From: an uncultured Acetatifactor sp.
GTDB lineage: Bacteria; Bacillota; Clostridia; Lachnospirales; Lachnospiraceae
Direction: 5' to 3'
Assembly: GCA_947595925.1 (NCBI GenBank)
Contig: CANQEV010000007.1
Span: forward strand, 1 to 64,000
DNA: 64,000 nucleotides
Positions within the stretch are counted from its first letter, which is position 1, and each line of letters begins with the position of its first letter. The notes under the pieces were generated by a model. The model saw only the letters and a list, made by a program, of their open reading frames with translations. It made no database searches and was not told where the DNA came from. A program made the position numbers and the translations under genes. Below are positions 19,868 through 28,841 of the stretch, piece by piece.

Positions 19868-20488
19868 ATGAACGAAAAATTCTTTTCTCTGCCGCAAGAA
19901 AAGCAGCAGACGATCCTCAACGCGGGGTACCGCGTATTTTCTCAAAATTCCTATAAAAACAGTCCCATGAGCGAGATCGCGGCGGAAGCGGGCATCAGCA
20001 AATCGCTGCTTTTTCACTACTTTCGGAACAAGAAGGAGCTTTACCTCTTTCTTTGGGACAAATGCGCCGAGCTGACCATAGCGGTTTTGACGCAGTATGG
20101 ATGCTATGAGCAGGAGGATTTATTTGAGAGCATGGAGCGGGGGATGCGGGCAAAAATGGAAATAATCCGCCAGTATCCCGACATGGCAAATTTTACGATC
20201 AAGGCATTTTATGAAAAAGACGAGGAGATCTGCGCCGCCATTCAGGAGAGCTATCACCGATATTTTAACCTGAAAGCGGACAGGACGCGACTGAATCTGA
20301 ATCCGGCGCAGTTTATCCCGGGCCTGGACATCGCGCAGATGTACCAGGAAATGTACTGGGCGTCGGAAGGCTACCTCTGGGAGATGGTACAGCGCGGAAA
20401 TGTGGATGTAAAGAAGATGGAGCGGGACTTTACCGGGCTCATAGAGTTTTGGAAAAGTATCTATCTGAGAAAGGGGGAAACTTCATGA
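19868..20488 (+). CDS. TetR-family regulator
   Basis: N-terminal HTH: IAAEAGISKSLLFHYFRNKKELYLFLWDK. Confidence 0.85.
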   Translation: MNEKFFSLPQEKQQTILNAGYRVFSQNSYKNSPMSEIAAEAGISKSLLFHYFRNKKELYLFLWDKCAELTIAVLTQYGCYEQEDLFESMERGMRAKMEIIRQYPDMANFTIKAFYEKDEEICAAIQESYHRYFNLKADRTRLNLNPAQFIPGLDIAQMYQEMYWASEGYLWEMVQRGNVDVKKMERDFTGLIEFWKSIYLRKGETS

Positions 20489-21381
20489 ACGCCGTTGATA
20501 TCGATGACCTGACAAAATATTACGGTAAAACCCGGGGCATCGAACAGATCGATCTGACTGTCCGGAAGGGAGATTTCTTTGGTTTTATCGGTCCCAACGG
20601 CGCGGGCAAGTCCACCACGATCCGCACACTGTTAGGACTGATCAGGCAAAGCGGAGGCAGGGCCCAGATCTTCGGGCTGGATACGGTAAAGGAGCGGGAG
20701 AAGATCCTGGCCCGGGTGGGGTACCTGCCCTCGGAGGTTTCTTTTTATCCCGGTATGCGCGTGAGGGATGTCTTGAAACTGTCCGCCGATCTGCACAGGC
20801 GCGACTGCAGGGAAATGGGCGGGCGGTTATGTGAGCGGCTGCAGCTGGACCCGACGCGAAAGGTGGAAGATCTTTCCTTTGGAAACCGCAAGAAAACCGC
20901 CATTGTCTGCGCCCTGCAGCAGGAACCGGAACTGCTCATTTTAGATGAACCCACAAGCGGACTTGATCCGCTGATGCAGAGAGAGTTCTTTCAGATCCTG
21001 GAGGAGAGGAACAAAGAGGGGACAACCGTCTTTTTGTCAAGCCATATCCTGTCAGAGATCCAGAATCACTGTACCAAAGCTGCCATAATTAAAGAGGGGA
21101 AGATCATCACCGAGGGCAGCGTGGCAGAGCTCCTGGGAACGGGGACAAAACGGGTCAGCATCCGCGGATCCGTTGACTGCGGTTCTTTGACCGGCGTGAA
21201 GGACTTGCACTGTACGAAGGAAGGCGTGGATTTTCTGTATAGCGGCGATATGAACGCGCTGATGCGGATGGCTTCCAGGGGGGACATTCAGGACATCACC
21301 GTCACGGAGCCGGACCTGGAGGAGGTTTTTCTTCACTATTACGAGAGAGGGGGAGCGGAATATGACCATTCTGAAACATGA
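20485..21381 (+). CDS. ABC transporter ATP-binding protein
   Basis: GPNGAGKST, LSFGNRKKTAIVCAL, LLILDEPTSGLDP; ATG at 20485. Confidence 0.9.
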   Translation: MNAVDIDDLTKYYGKTRGIEQIDLTVRKGDFFGFIGPNGAGKSTTIRTLLGLIRQSGGRAQIFGLDTVKEREKILARVGYLPSEVSFYPGMRVRDVLKLSADLHRRDCREMGGRLCERLQLDPTRKVEDLSFGNRKKTAIVCALQQEPELLILDEPTSGLDPLMQREFFQILEERNKEGTTVFLSSHILSEIQNHCTKAAIIKEGKIITEGSVAELLGTGTKRVSIRGSVDCGSLTGVKDLHCTKEGVDFLYSGDMNALMRMASRGDIQDITVTEPDLEEVFLHYYERGGAEYDHSET

Positions 21382-22147
21382 ACTGCGGCAGGGAAAAATC
21401 ACTTTCCTGATCTGGACGGCAGCGATCGCGCTGCTGCTCATGATCTGTGTCCTGATATTCCCTGAGATGCGGGGAGAGATGGATGCAGTGGGGGAAATGT
21501 TTTCCTCCATGGGCAGCTTTACGGCCGCTTTTGGTATGGACCGGCTGAATTTTGGAACGCTGATCGGTTTTTATGCCGTTGAGTGCGGCAATATCCTCGG
21601 ACTTGGCGGCGCATTTTTTGCCTCGCTGGCCGGCGTCTCCCTTCTGTCAAAAGAGGAAAAAGATAAGACTGCGGAGTTTCTTTTGACCCATCCTGTTTCC
21701 AGAGTCCGCGTCGTCACGGAAAAACTTGCGGCACTGCTGCTGCAGATCACAGCGATGAATCTGCTGATCCTCGCGATTTCCCTGTTGTCGATGCATCTGA
21801 TCGGAGAGGACATTCCCTGGAAAGAGGTCCTGCTGATGCACGGAGCCTATTTTCTGCTCCAGCTTGAATTGGCATGCGTCTGCTTTGGGGTGTCTGCGTT
21901 CCTGCGCCGCGGCAGCGCCGGTATCGGCATGGGGCTGGCGGCAATGATGTACTTCCTGAATCTGATCGCCAATATGACGGACCATGCGAAATTTTTGAAG
22001 GTCGTCACCCCGTTTGGATATTGTGAGGGCGCGGATATCCTGGCTGATGGGAGGCTGAATACGGGATATGCAGCGGTCGGGATACTGTTCGCCTGCATTG
22101 GCGCTGCGGCGGCATATTGGAAATATACCGGAAAGGATATCCATTGA
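21362..22147 (+). CDS. ABC-2 type permease
   Basis: Multi-TM protein directly downstream of and overlapping the ATPase gene. Confidence 0.85.
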   Translation: MTILKHELRQGKITFLIWTAAIALLLMICVLIFPEMRGEMDAVGEMFSSMGSFTAAFGMDRLNFGTLIGFYAVECGNILGLGGAFFASLAGVSLLSKEEKDKTAEFLLTHPVSRVRVVTEKLAALLLQITAMNLLILAISLLSMHLIGEDIPWKEVLLMHGAYFLLQLELACVCFGVSAFLRRGSAGIGMGLAAMMYFLNLIANMTDHAKFLKVVTPFGYCEGADILADGRLNTGYAAVGILFACIGAAAAYWKYTGKDIH

Positions 22148-22218
22148 TCGATTTCCTGCGATACATTTCAAACTGCGGAAACGCAAGAAGAACTGCGAAA
22201 ACGCAAGGAAAGTTAGAC

Positions 22219-22247
22219 TTGACAGTTTTTTGCCCCCATGCTATCAT
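22219..22247 (+). promoter_or_regulatory. Promoter of the PF09818 leader
   Basis: TTGACA (22219-22224), 17-bp spacer, TATCAT (22242-22247). Confidence 0.65.
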
Positions 22248-22324
22248 GAACATGTTGTTGGATACAGTTGAAACTGTTATGACGCAATGCTCGGGTTCAC
22301 ACATTTCAGAAGGAGGTGGTTAAG

Positions 22325-22384
22325 ATGACAACATTATACGCATGCCTGTCAGATGTCAAATTAACTGCCGTGATTCAGAAGTAA
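22325..22384 (+). CDS. Putative 19-aa leader peptide MTTLYACLSDVKLTAVIQK
   Basis: ATG preceded by AGAAGGAGGTGG; 60-nt ORF between promoter and terminator hairpin. Confidence 0.5.
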   Translation: MTTLYACLSDVKLTAVIQK

Positions 22385-22419
22385 AGGTTTTCGTATTCCC
22401 ACTTTGCCGTAGTTTTTGC

Positions 22420-22449
22420 AGCACATCTGATGAGGATGTGCTTTTATTA
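22420..22449 (+). terminator. Putative attenuator terminator
   Basis: AGCACATC (22420-22427) / GATGTGCT (22435-22442), then TTTTATT; lies before the 22501 start codon. Confidence 0.55.
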
Positions 22450-22500
22450 TGCCCTGAAGCATGGTGCATAACGGAAACAATGCGTAAAGAGAGGAAAACG

Positions 22501-24249
22501 ATGCAGCAATTTAAAAGTATTTTACTGGGGTTACATGGTGAGAACAAAGGGATGCTGCGGAAAATCTATGTGGATAAACATGTCCATATAGAAAATTGCA
22601 GCAGCAGTGAGCAGCCCATTGAGGACGAAAGAATTTTTTCGTATCATGATCTGTCATTTCGGTTCGTGGGGACGGGCATGCGGCAGCCGGAGCGCATGAA
22701 TCTTTATATTCTGATACCGCAGAAGGTGTTGGGAATAGGAGATATTCCTTATTCTGTGCCCTGTGAGGATTATCTGCTGCGGATATTATCTCCGCAGATT
22801 GCCCGGCTGTCAAAGATCCTGGAAAATGATCGGAAGGATTCCCGTGAGAAGGCGAAATTTGAGAGCCAGACGGTCAATCAACGGATATTGCGGAGAAGCG
22901 GTCTTGTCTATGATGAAAACAGGCAGGTGTTTACGCTGCGCATCCTGTTCAGAATGCCGCTCATCAACGGAACGACCATAAATGCCAAAAGCGGATGGAA
23001 GGCCGTGCGCAGCCTTCTGGAGACGGTGGAACTGGTATTGCGGGATTTTGACAGGGAGGCGTTGAAACGCCATCTGCAAACCTGGCAATATCAGACAGAA
23101 ATACGGAAATGGTTGTCTGAAAATGACAAGATTGCATTCATTGCCAATGAAAGCATCCTGCCGAGACAGGACGGGTCGGATCTGCCTATGGGGAATGCGG
23201 TTCCCTTTGCCTCTCCTTCCGATCTGGAGGCAACGATTCCTTTTTCGGACGGAAGCAGGATCAGCGGAATGGCGCTTTCCCCTGGGGTGACAGTCATAAC
23301 GGGAGGAGGTTATTCGGGGAAAAGCACACTTTTAGATGCGCTGGAAACTGGGATCTATCACCATGTTCCGGGCGATGGCAGAGAGTATGTCCTGTCATGT
23401 TCGGACAGTATGAAGATCTATGCGGAGGACGGCAGGCCCGTCCATGAAATGGATCTGTCGCTCTTTTTCCGGGAACTGTCCCCCGAGTTATCTTTTCGGC
23501 GCTTTTCTACGTCCTGTGCCAGTGGCAGCGTGTCCCAGGCGGCAAATATTCTGGAGGCGATCTATGCCGGGTGCGGTCTTTTGCTGATCGATGAAGATTC
23601 CAGCGCTACGAATTTTATGATTCGTGACGCGCTGATCCGCAGACTGGTGCAAAAGGAGCCGATCATTCCGTTCACGGATCGGGTTCGGGCTATCTATGAA
23701 CAGCTTGGGATTTCCACGATCCTGGTGATAGGTGGGAGCGGTGAATATCTGCAGCATGCGGATCTGTGCCTGTTGATGGAGGATTACCGCATTCAAAATG
23801 TGACCGGACTGGCAGGAGAGCTGGTGGAAGTTACGCGGGGACGGGAACCCGGTTTCCAGGAGCCATTATCTCTGATCAATCACCGTTATTTCAAGCGGCC
23901 TGAATCCGCATTGCCTTTTTACATCGGTCAGAGCGTGTCTGTGGACAAGGCACATTATATTCAGATTGACGGTTACACCAGTGATGTAAGCCGGCTGACA
24001 GCTCTCGTTTCGGAGGAACAGTTTCAAACGGCGGCATACTTGTTAGAGTGCTGGATGAACAATTGCACGGAGGATGACAGCGAGTGTCTCCGGGCAGCGT
24101 CAGAGTTGACGGAACTTTTATTTCAGCCGGAGATTGCGGAAGAAATACAGGCGGACAACTATGCGTTTCCATTGTGGCTGGAAGAAATCCGTCCGATGGA
24201 TCTGCTTGCCGCTCTGTTCCGAATGAGGGGAGTGACCATTTTCGGCTGA
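22501..24249 (+). CDS. ABC-class predicted ATPase (COG3044 / PF09818), copy 1
   Basis: GVTVITGGGYSGKSTLLDALETGIYHHVPGDGREYV, LLLIDEDSSATNFMIRDALI, PFTDRVRAIYEQLGISTILVIGGSGEYL; preferred start ATG 22501. Confidence 0.85.
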   Translation: MQQFKSILLGLHGENKGMLRKIYVDKHVHIENCSSSEQPIEDERIFSYHDLSFRFVGTGMRQPERMNLYILIPQKVLGIGDIPYSVPCEDYLLRILSPQIARLSKILENDRKDSREKAKFESQTVNQRILRRSGLVYDENRQVFTLRILFRMPLINGTTINAKSGWKAVRSLLETVELVLRDFDREALKRHLQTWQYQTEIRKWLSENDKIAFIANESILPRQDGSDLPMGNAVPFASPSDLEATIPFSDGSRISGMALSPGVTVITGGGYSGKSTLLDALETGIYHHVPGDGREYVLSCSDSMKIYAEDGRPVHEMDLSLFFRELSPELSFRRFSTSCASGSVSQAANILEAIYAGCGLLLIDEDSSATNFMIRDALIRRLVQKEPIIPFTDRVRAIYEQLGISTILVIGGSGEYLQHADLCLLMEDYRIQNVTGLAGELVEVTRGREPGFQEPLSLINHRYFKRPESALPFYIGQSVSVDKAHYIQIDGYTSDVSRLTALVSEEQFQTAAYLLECWMNNCTEDDSECLRAASELTELLFQPEIAEEIQADNYAFPLWLEEIRPMDLLAALFRMRGVTIFG

Positions 24250-24397
24250 CGAGCGGATTTAGTTCAAGAAAACTGAGGAAACTCAAGGATAGAACCGTCG
24301 GCACAAACGGGCGTTTCCGTTACAATATGTCATATTGACTGGTAAATAGTTTCGCAGTCATCAAATTACTTTTATTACACTAATAGGGAGAGAGAGA

Positions 24398-26107
24398 ATG
24401 ATTAAATACAGGGAATTGAAGCAAGCCATAACCCATGATGGACAGAGATATTTGAACGGAAAGCCGGTGTCTTTTTTGCTTTCCTATTGGAATGAAGAGT
24501 ATTCCTACTCTGAAAATGTTTCTTTTAAGATCAAACCGATTACTTTTAAAGTGCCTACGAATGTGGTCATGTATATTGCATTTAACGCGGAACCGTTTGG
24601 CTTTGATAAGGATGATATCTGCGAAAATAAGGCTTTTTATGAAGACATTCTTTTGAGGCATTTTTATCCTGTAATGAGTGCATTAAATGAAGAATTTTCC
24701 GCCGTTAATAAACTGGACAGACTATATACCAAAATTGCGTGTGAAAAGCCTGATCACAGGATCATTCGCAGAAGTGGACTTCTCTATAAACAAAATGAAA
24801 ATATGTTTGTGCTTAAATTGTTCGTATTATTTCCTTCCGGATCCGGTGTATCCATTATGGGAAACAGAATTGCAAAGATGCTCGGAGCCATACTGAAGAG
24901 CATCGAAGACAGTTATTTTCTAATAGATAAAGATGTGATCAGAGAACGCCTGATTGTATACAAGAAACAAAAGGCAATCAGGGAGTATTGTAGAGAAAAT
25001 GATTATAAGGCATTTGTCGCCAACGGCAGTATTCTTCCCAGAAATGGGGATTCCCAGGAGCCGCTGGAAAGCGCCATTCCATTTCAAAGCCCTGCTTCTC
25101 TGCAAAGAGCGATACGGATGCCCGACGGTACAGAGATGGTCGGCATGGTGATCCCGAGGGGGATCACGGTTATCACCGGAGCGGGTTTTTCGGGAAAGAC
25201 GACTTTGCTTGAGGCCGTGCAATGTGGAATTTACAATTATATTCCGGGAGATGGAAGGGAATTCATCATCGCGGACGGAAGTCTTATGACTACAAATGCC
25301 GAGGACGGAAGGTTTGTCGGGAGAGAGGATATTTCACTTTTTTTCAAAAGTATTCCTTTTCAGGATGTACATCATTTTTCCACCAGCCATGCGAGTGGGA
25401 GCGTGTCGCAGGCCGCGAATGTCTGTGAAGCCATCTATGCAGGAAGTCATTTGCTGACGATCGATGAGGACAAGAGTGCGACAAACTTCATGATACGTGA
25501 TGAGCTTATGAGGCGGATTGTGAAGAATGAGATCATTATACCGTTTACGGATCGCATTCAGGCTATTTGCCGCCAAAAAGATGTTTCTGTCATTCTTGTC
25601 ATTGGCGGATCAAGCGAATACCTGAAAATTGCAGATACCGTCATCCTGATGGATGAGTATGTACCTCAGGACATCAGCGGGGAAATAAATAACACGATTG
25701 AAAAAGTAACGATACAGGATGAAATTTTTGTTGCTGATGAGGAAAAGAGAATTGTCCATCAGGGAGATTCTATGGAGGCCCTGTTTATGAAAACCGTCTG
25801 CACGGAAGACAGCAAAAAAGCGGTATGCGGTAAGTATGTTTCAGATCTTACCATGGTCCCGTCCGTTGAAACAAGTGAGCAGTTACAGACAGTCGCATGT
25901 GCCATGAGAAAACTTTTGTCAAATATGGAAAATGAATCGGAAGATTTGGCCGATTTTGCAGATCGTTTTCAACAACAGCTATTTGAAATTCTCTCTGATG
26001 AAATGCAGCATACGGAAACTGCATATCGTGAATGGTGGTTGGATGAAGTCAGAAAGGAGGACCTCTTGATGGGACTTTTGCGAATGAGGGGTATTCGTTT
26101 TGACTAA
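24398..26107 (+). CDS. ABC-class predicted ATPase (COG3044 / PF09818), copy 2
   Basis: GITVITGAGFSGKTTLLEAVQCGIYNYIPGDGREFI, LLTIDEDKSATNFMIRDELM, PFTDRIQAICRQKDVSVILVIGGSSEYL. Confidence 0.85.
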   Translation: MIKYRELKQAITHDGQRYLNGKPVSFLLSYWNEEYSYSENVSFKIKPITFKVPTNVVMYIAFNAEPFGFDKDDICENKAFYEDILLRHFYPVMSALNEEFSAVNKLDRLYTKIACEKPDHRIIRRSGLLYKQNENMFVLKLFVLFPSGSGVSIMGNRIAKMLGAILKSIEDSYFLIDKDVIRERLIVYKKQKAIREYCRENDYKAFVANGSILPRNGDSQEPLESAIPFQSPASLQRAIRMPDGTEMVGMVIPRGITVITGAGFSGKTTLLEAVQCGIYNYIPGDGREFIIADGSLMTTNAEDGRFVGREDISLFFKSIPFQDVHHFSTSHASGSVSQAANVCEAIYAGSHLLTIDEDKSATNFMIRDELMRRIVKNEIIIPFTDRIQAICRQKDVSVILVIGGSSEYLKIADTVILMDEYVPQDISGEINNTIEKVTIQDEIFVADEEKRIVHQGDSMEALFMKTVCTEDSKKAVCGKYVSDLTMVPSVETSEQLQTVACAMRKLLSNMENESEDLADFADRFQQQLFEILSDEMQHTETAYREWWLDEVRKEDLLMGLLRMRGIRFD

Positions 26108-26252
26108 TGGAATTTTAAAAGCGAATTTCTGGAGCAAAAGTTTTGAAAATCCTTACTCAAAATGTCAAGACATTCCCAAAGCCTTCTGTTATACTAAAGT
26201 TACGATCGATCGGTTTTAGCAATAGCTTTTCCGCTTTGTCAATCAAATTTCC

Positions 26253-26909
26253 GTGCGGGACTATCTGATCCGCCGAAGAATGACGAAGGCGGCGAGGCTC
26301 CTGGTGGAATGTCCTGAAGTCAGTATTCTGGAAGTGGCATTAAAGTTTGGCTATTCCAGTCATGAGGCTTTTACCCGGGCGTTCCGTCAGATCTGGAACT
26401 GTTCACCTTCCAAATTTCGGGCAAACAACCGGGCTTTGGAACTTTTTCCCAGGCTTAACACGCCTCTGGAGTCAGGAGATGTATATATGAAGAGTAAAAT
26501 GAAGTTTGATATTAGTGAGTTATATGATATTTTTCAGAGCAGGAAAAATTGTTATTTTGTCTGCTGCGATATCAGAAATCTGATCGTCATCAACGATATC
26601 GCTTTTAAGGCCGGGGATCTGGCGATCCTGGAAACGATGCAGCGGATGGCAGACGCGACGGGAGAAGACGACATTTTGTTTCGGATCGGCGGCGATGAGT
26701 TCGCGCTTCTCACCGCAAAGGAGGATGAAGAGTACGCCAAGGGAATCGCCCGGGACATTCTTGCGCACAACGGCGAGTGTATAGACTATGAGGGCCGGAA
26801 GATCCCCTTGAAGAACTATTGCACGGTGCTCAGGCTGGGTGAAAAGACCATGCGCTACAGCGAACTGTTCACCAGTCTTCAGACTGCGCTGACGGAAGCA
26901 AAGTGGTAG
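26253..26909 (+). CDS. AraC-type HTH (N-terminally truncated) fused to a GGDEF-like domain
   Basis: VRDYLIRRRMTKAARLLVECPEVSILEVALKFGYSSHEAFTRAFRQIWNCSPSKFR followed by CDIRNLIVIND...FRIGGDEFALL; GTG start. Confidence 0.6.
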   Translation: MRDYLIRRRMTKAARLLVECPEVSILEVALKFGYSSHEAFTRAFRQIWNCSPSKFRANNRALELFPRLNTPLESGDVYMKSKMKFDISELYDIFQSRKNCYFVCCDIRNLIVINDIAFKAGDLAILETMQRMADATGEDDILFRIGGDEFALLTAKEDEEYAKGIARDILAHNGECIDYEGRKIPLKNYCTVLRLGEKTMRYSELFTSLQTALTEAKW

Positions 26910-26937
26910 GAGAGTAAGAAAAATTGAAAATCGGAGC

Positions 26938-26971
26938 AAGGGACTGTCCAATGCGGCAGTCCCTTCTTTTA
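26938..26971 (+). terminator. Intrinsic terminator
   Basis: AAGGGACTG (26938-26946) / CAGTCCCTT (26957-26965), then CTTTT. Confidence 0.7.
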
Positions 26972-27170
26972 TGGGGCTCGTCAGCTCGGCTTTGCGAATG
27001 GCATCGGCTGAACGGATGCATTTGTTGAGACAAGGCCGGATTCCGAATTGAAATAAAATCCAAAATATGTTAGAATGACGTTGCGGGAGATGAGTAAAAA
27101 GGCGTGGCATTTTGCCGGACGGCGGGAGGGCAGTTTGGGTTTGTTTTCCCGGCGGAATGGGAGAGGCGGC

Positions 27171-28754
27171 ATGGAGAGGATGAAGCGGGAGGCCGCGGAC
27201 GATTTTCAGCGTAATGTGAAAAAGCTCGGGGAGCTCTTTCCTTCCTGTGTCAGGGAGGGAAAAAACAGGCGGGGCGAAACGATCCGGGAAATCGACCTCC
27301 GGGAGCTTAAGAGGCTTTTGGGGGAGGGCGCGGTCTGGGACGAAAGGTATGAGTTTACCTGGCCCGGGAAGCGGGAAGCGCTTCTGGAAGCGGAGAGCCC
27401 TGCGGCAAAGGTCTTGCGGCCGTCGCCGGAGGAATCCCTGGAGTGGGACGTCACGAAAAATCTCTACATAGAGGGAGACAGTCTGGACGCCTTAAAGCTT
27501 TTGAAGGAAAGGTACCGGAACGCCGTCAAGGTCATGTATATCGATCCGCCCTACAATACGGGAAAGAATTTTGTCTATTCGGATGACTTTAAGAGTTCCG
27601 AAAAAAAGGGCGGGACGGATAGGGAGACGGCCGAGGGGGAGAGAAACCATCTCTCCCGGGAGGCGGACGCAGGGGGCAGGCTGCATGCCGGATGGTGCAG
27701 CATGATCCTTTCGAGGCTGGCGGCGGCAAGGGAGCTGCTGCGGGAAGACGGCGTGATCTTTATCAGCATAGACGACTGCGAGCAGGAGAATCTGAAAAAG
27801 ATCTGCGGAGAGGTTTTCGGGGAGAAAAATTATGTCAATACTTTTATCTGGAACTGTTCCACGGCGGGGGGGATCCGGCCCCGCTTTGCCAGCAGGACCC
27901 ATGAGTATGTCTACTGCTACGCAAAGGACAGGACGAAGCTGAAGCCTTTCCGGGCGCCCCTGTCCGGCGGGGCGGTAAAAATGTATAACCGCAGGGACGA
28001 AAAAGGGCGGTTATACCGGGATAAGGATTTTGTCTTTAAGAATAAATCCAGAAATCGGAACCAGAGGTATGAGATCCTCTGTCCGGACGGGGAGCGGGTT
28101 CTCCCGAAAGAGGGGTACATTTACCGCTATGTCCGGGAGCGGTTTGAACAGGCGCTGGGGGAGGGGCTTGTGACGTTTAAGCGCACGGAGAACGGCCCCC
28201 TGGAGACCCCGGAGGGGGAACAGGCCCACTGGAATATATATATCAAAAAGTATCTGGGAGACGCCACGGGAGCGCCTTCCACCCTCCTGCCGAGGGAGTG
28301 GGTGAGTCTCTATAACGGAGGGACCCAGTGCGTGCAGGAATTATTCGACGGCGCAAGGGTTTTTGAAAACGTAAAGCCGGTCAGCCTGATCCGGTATCTG
28401 GTCGAGATGGTGGCGGAGGACGGGGATATCGTGATGGATTTCTTTTCGGGCTCGGCATCCACGGCCCATGCGGTGATGCAGACGGCAGTGGAAAAGAAGC
28501 TGGATCTGCACTTTATCATGATCCAGCTCCCGGAAGAATGCGGTGAAGAGAGCGAGGCCTGCCGGGCCGGGTTTTCTACGATCTGCGAGATCGGAAAGGA
28601 GAGGATCCGCCGGGCGGCGGAGAGGCTCGGAAAGGAAGCGGGGAACCGGAGAAGAGACCTCGGCTTTCGGGTCTATCGGGTGGAGGATCCCGGCGGCCCG
28701 GAGAAACATGACCGGCCCGGAGAAAGGGAACTGTCGGAGCCTGAAGAAATGTGA
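27171..28754 (+). CDS. Type III restriction-modification Mod-like (beta-class) DNA methyltransferase, orphan
   Basis: NLYIEGDSLDALKLLKERYRNAVKVMYIDPPYNTGKNFVYSDDF (motif IV) before DIVMDFFSGSASTAHAV (motif I); no Res gene adjacent. Confidence 0.85.
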   Translation: MERMKREAADDFQRNVKKLGELFPSCVREGKNRRGETIREIDLRELKRLLGEGAVWDERYEFTWPGKREALLEAESPAAKVLRPSPEESLEWDVTKNLYIEGDSLDALKLLKERYRNAVKVMYIDPPYNTGKNFVYSDDFKSSEKKGGTDRETAEGERNHLSREADAGGRLHAGWCSMILSRLAAARELLREDGVIFISIDDCEQENLKKICGEVFGEKNYVNTFIWNCSTAGGIRPRFASRTHEYVYCYAKDRTKLKPFRAPLSGGAVKMYNRRDEKGRLYRDKDFVFKNKSRNRNQRYEILCPDGERVLPKEGYIYRYVRERFEQALGEGLVTFKRTENGPLETPEGEQAHWNIYIKKYLGDATGAPSTLLPREWVSLYNGGTQCVQELFDGARVFENVKPVSLIRYLVEMVAEDGDIVMDFFSGSASTAHAVMQTAVEKKLDLHFIMIQLPEECGEESEACRAGFSTICEIGKERIRRAAERLGKEAGNRRRDLGFRVYRVEDPGGPEKHDRPGERELSEPEEM

Positions 28755-28841
28755 TCGGCTCTGTGAAGGGGAGCAATGAGCCCTGCGCCGGAGGGCGGCA
28801 GCTTTCAGGCATGGAAACATAGGGATGGAGAGGAACAGCAT

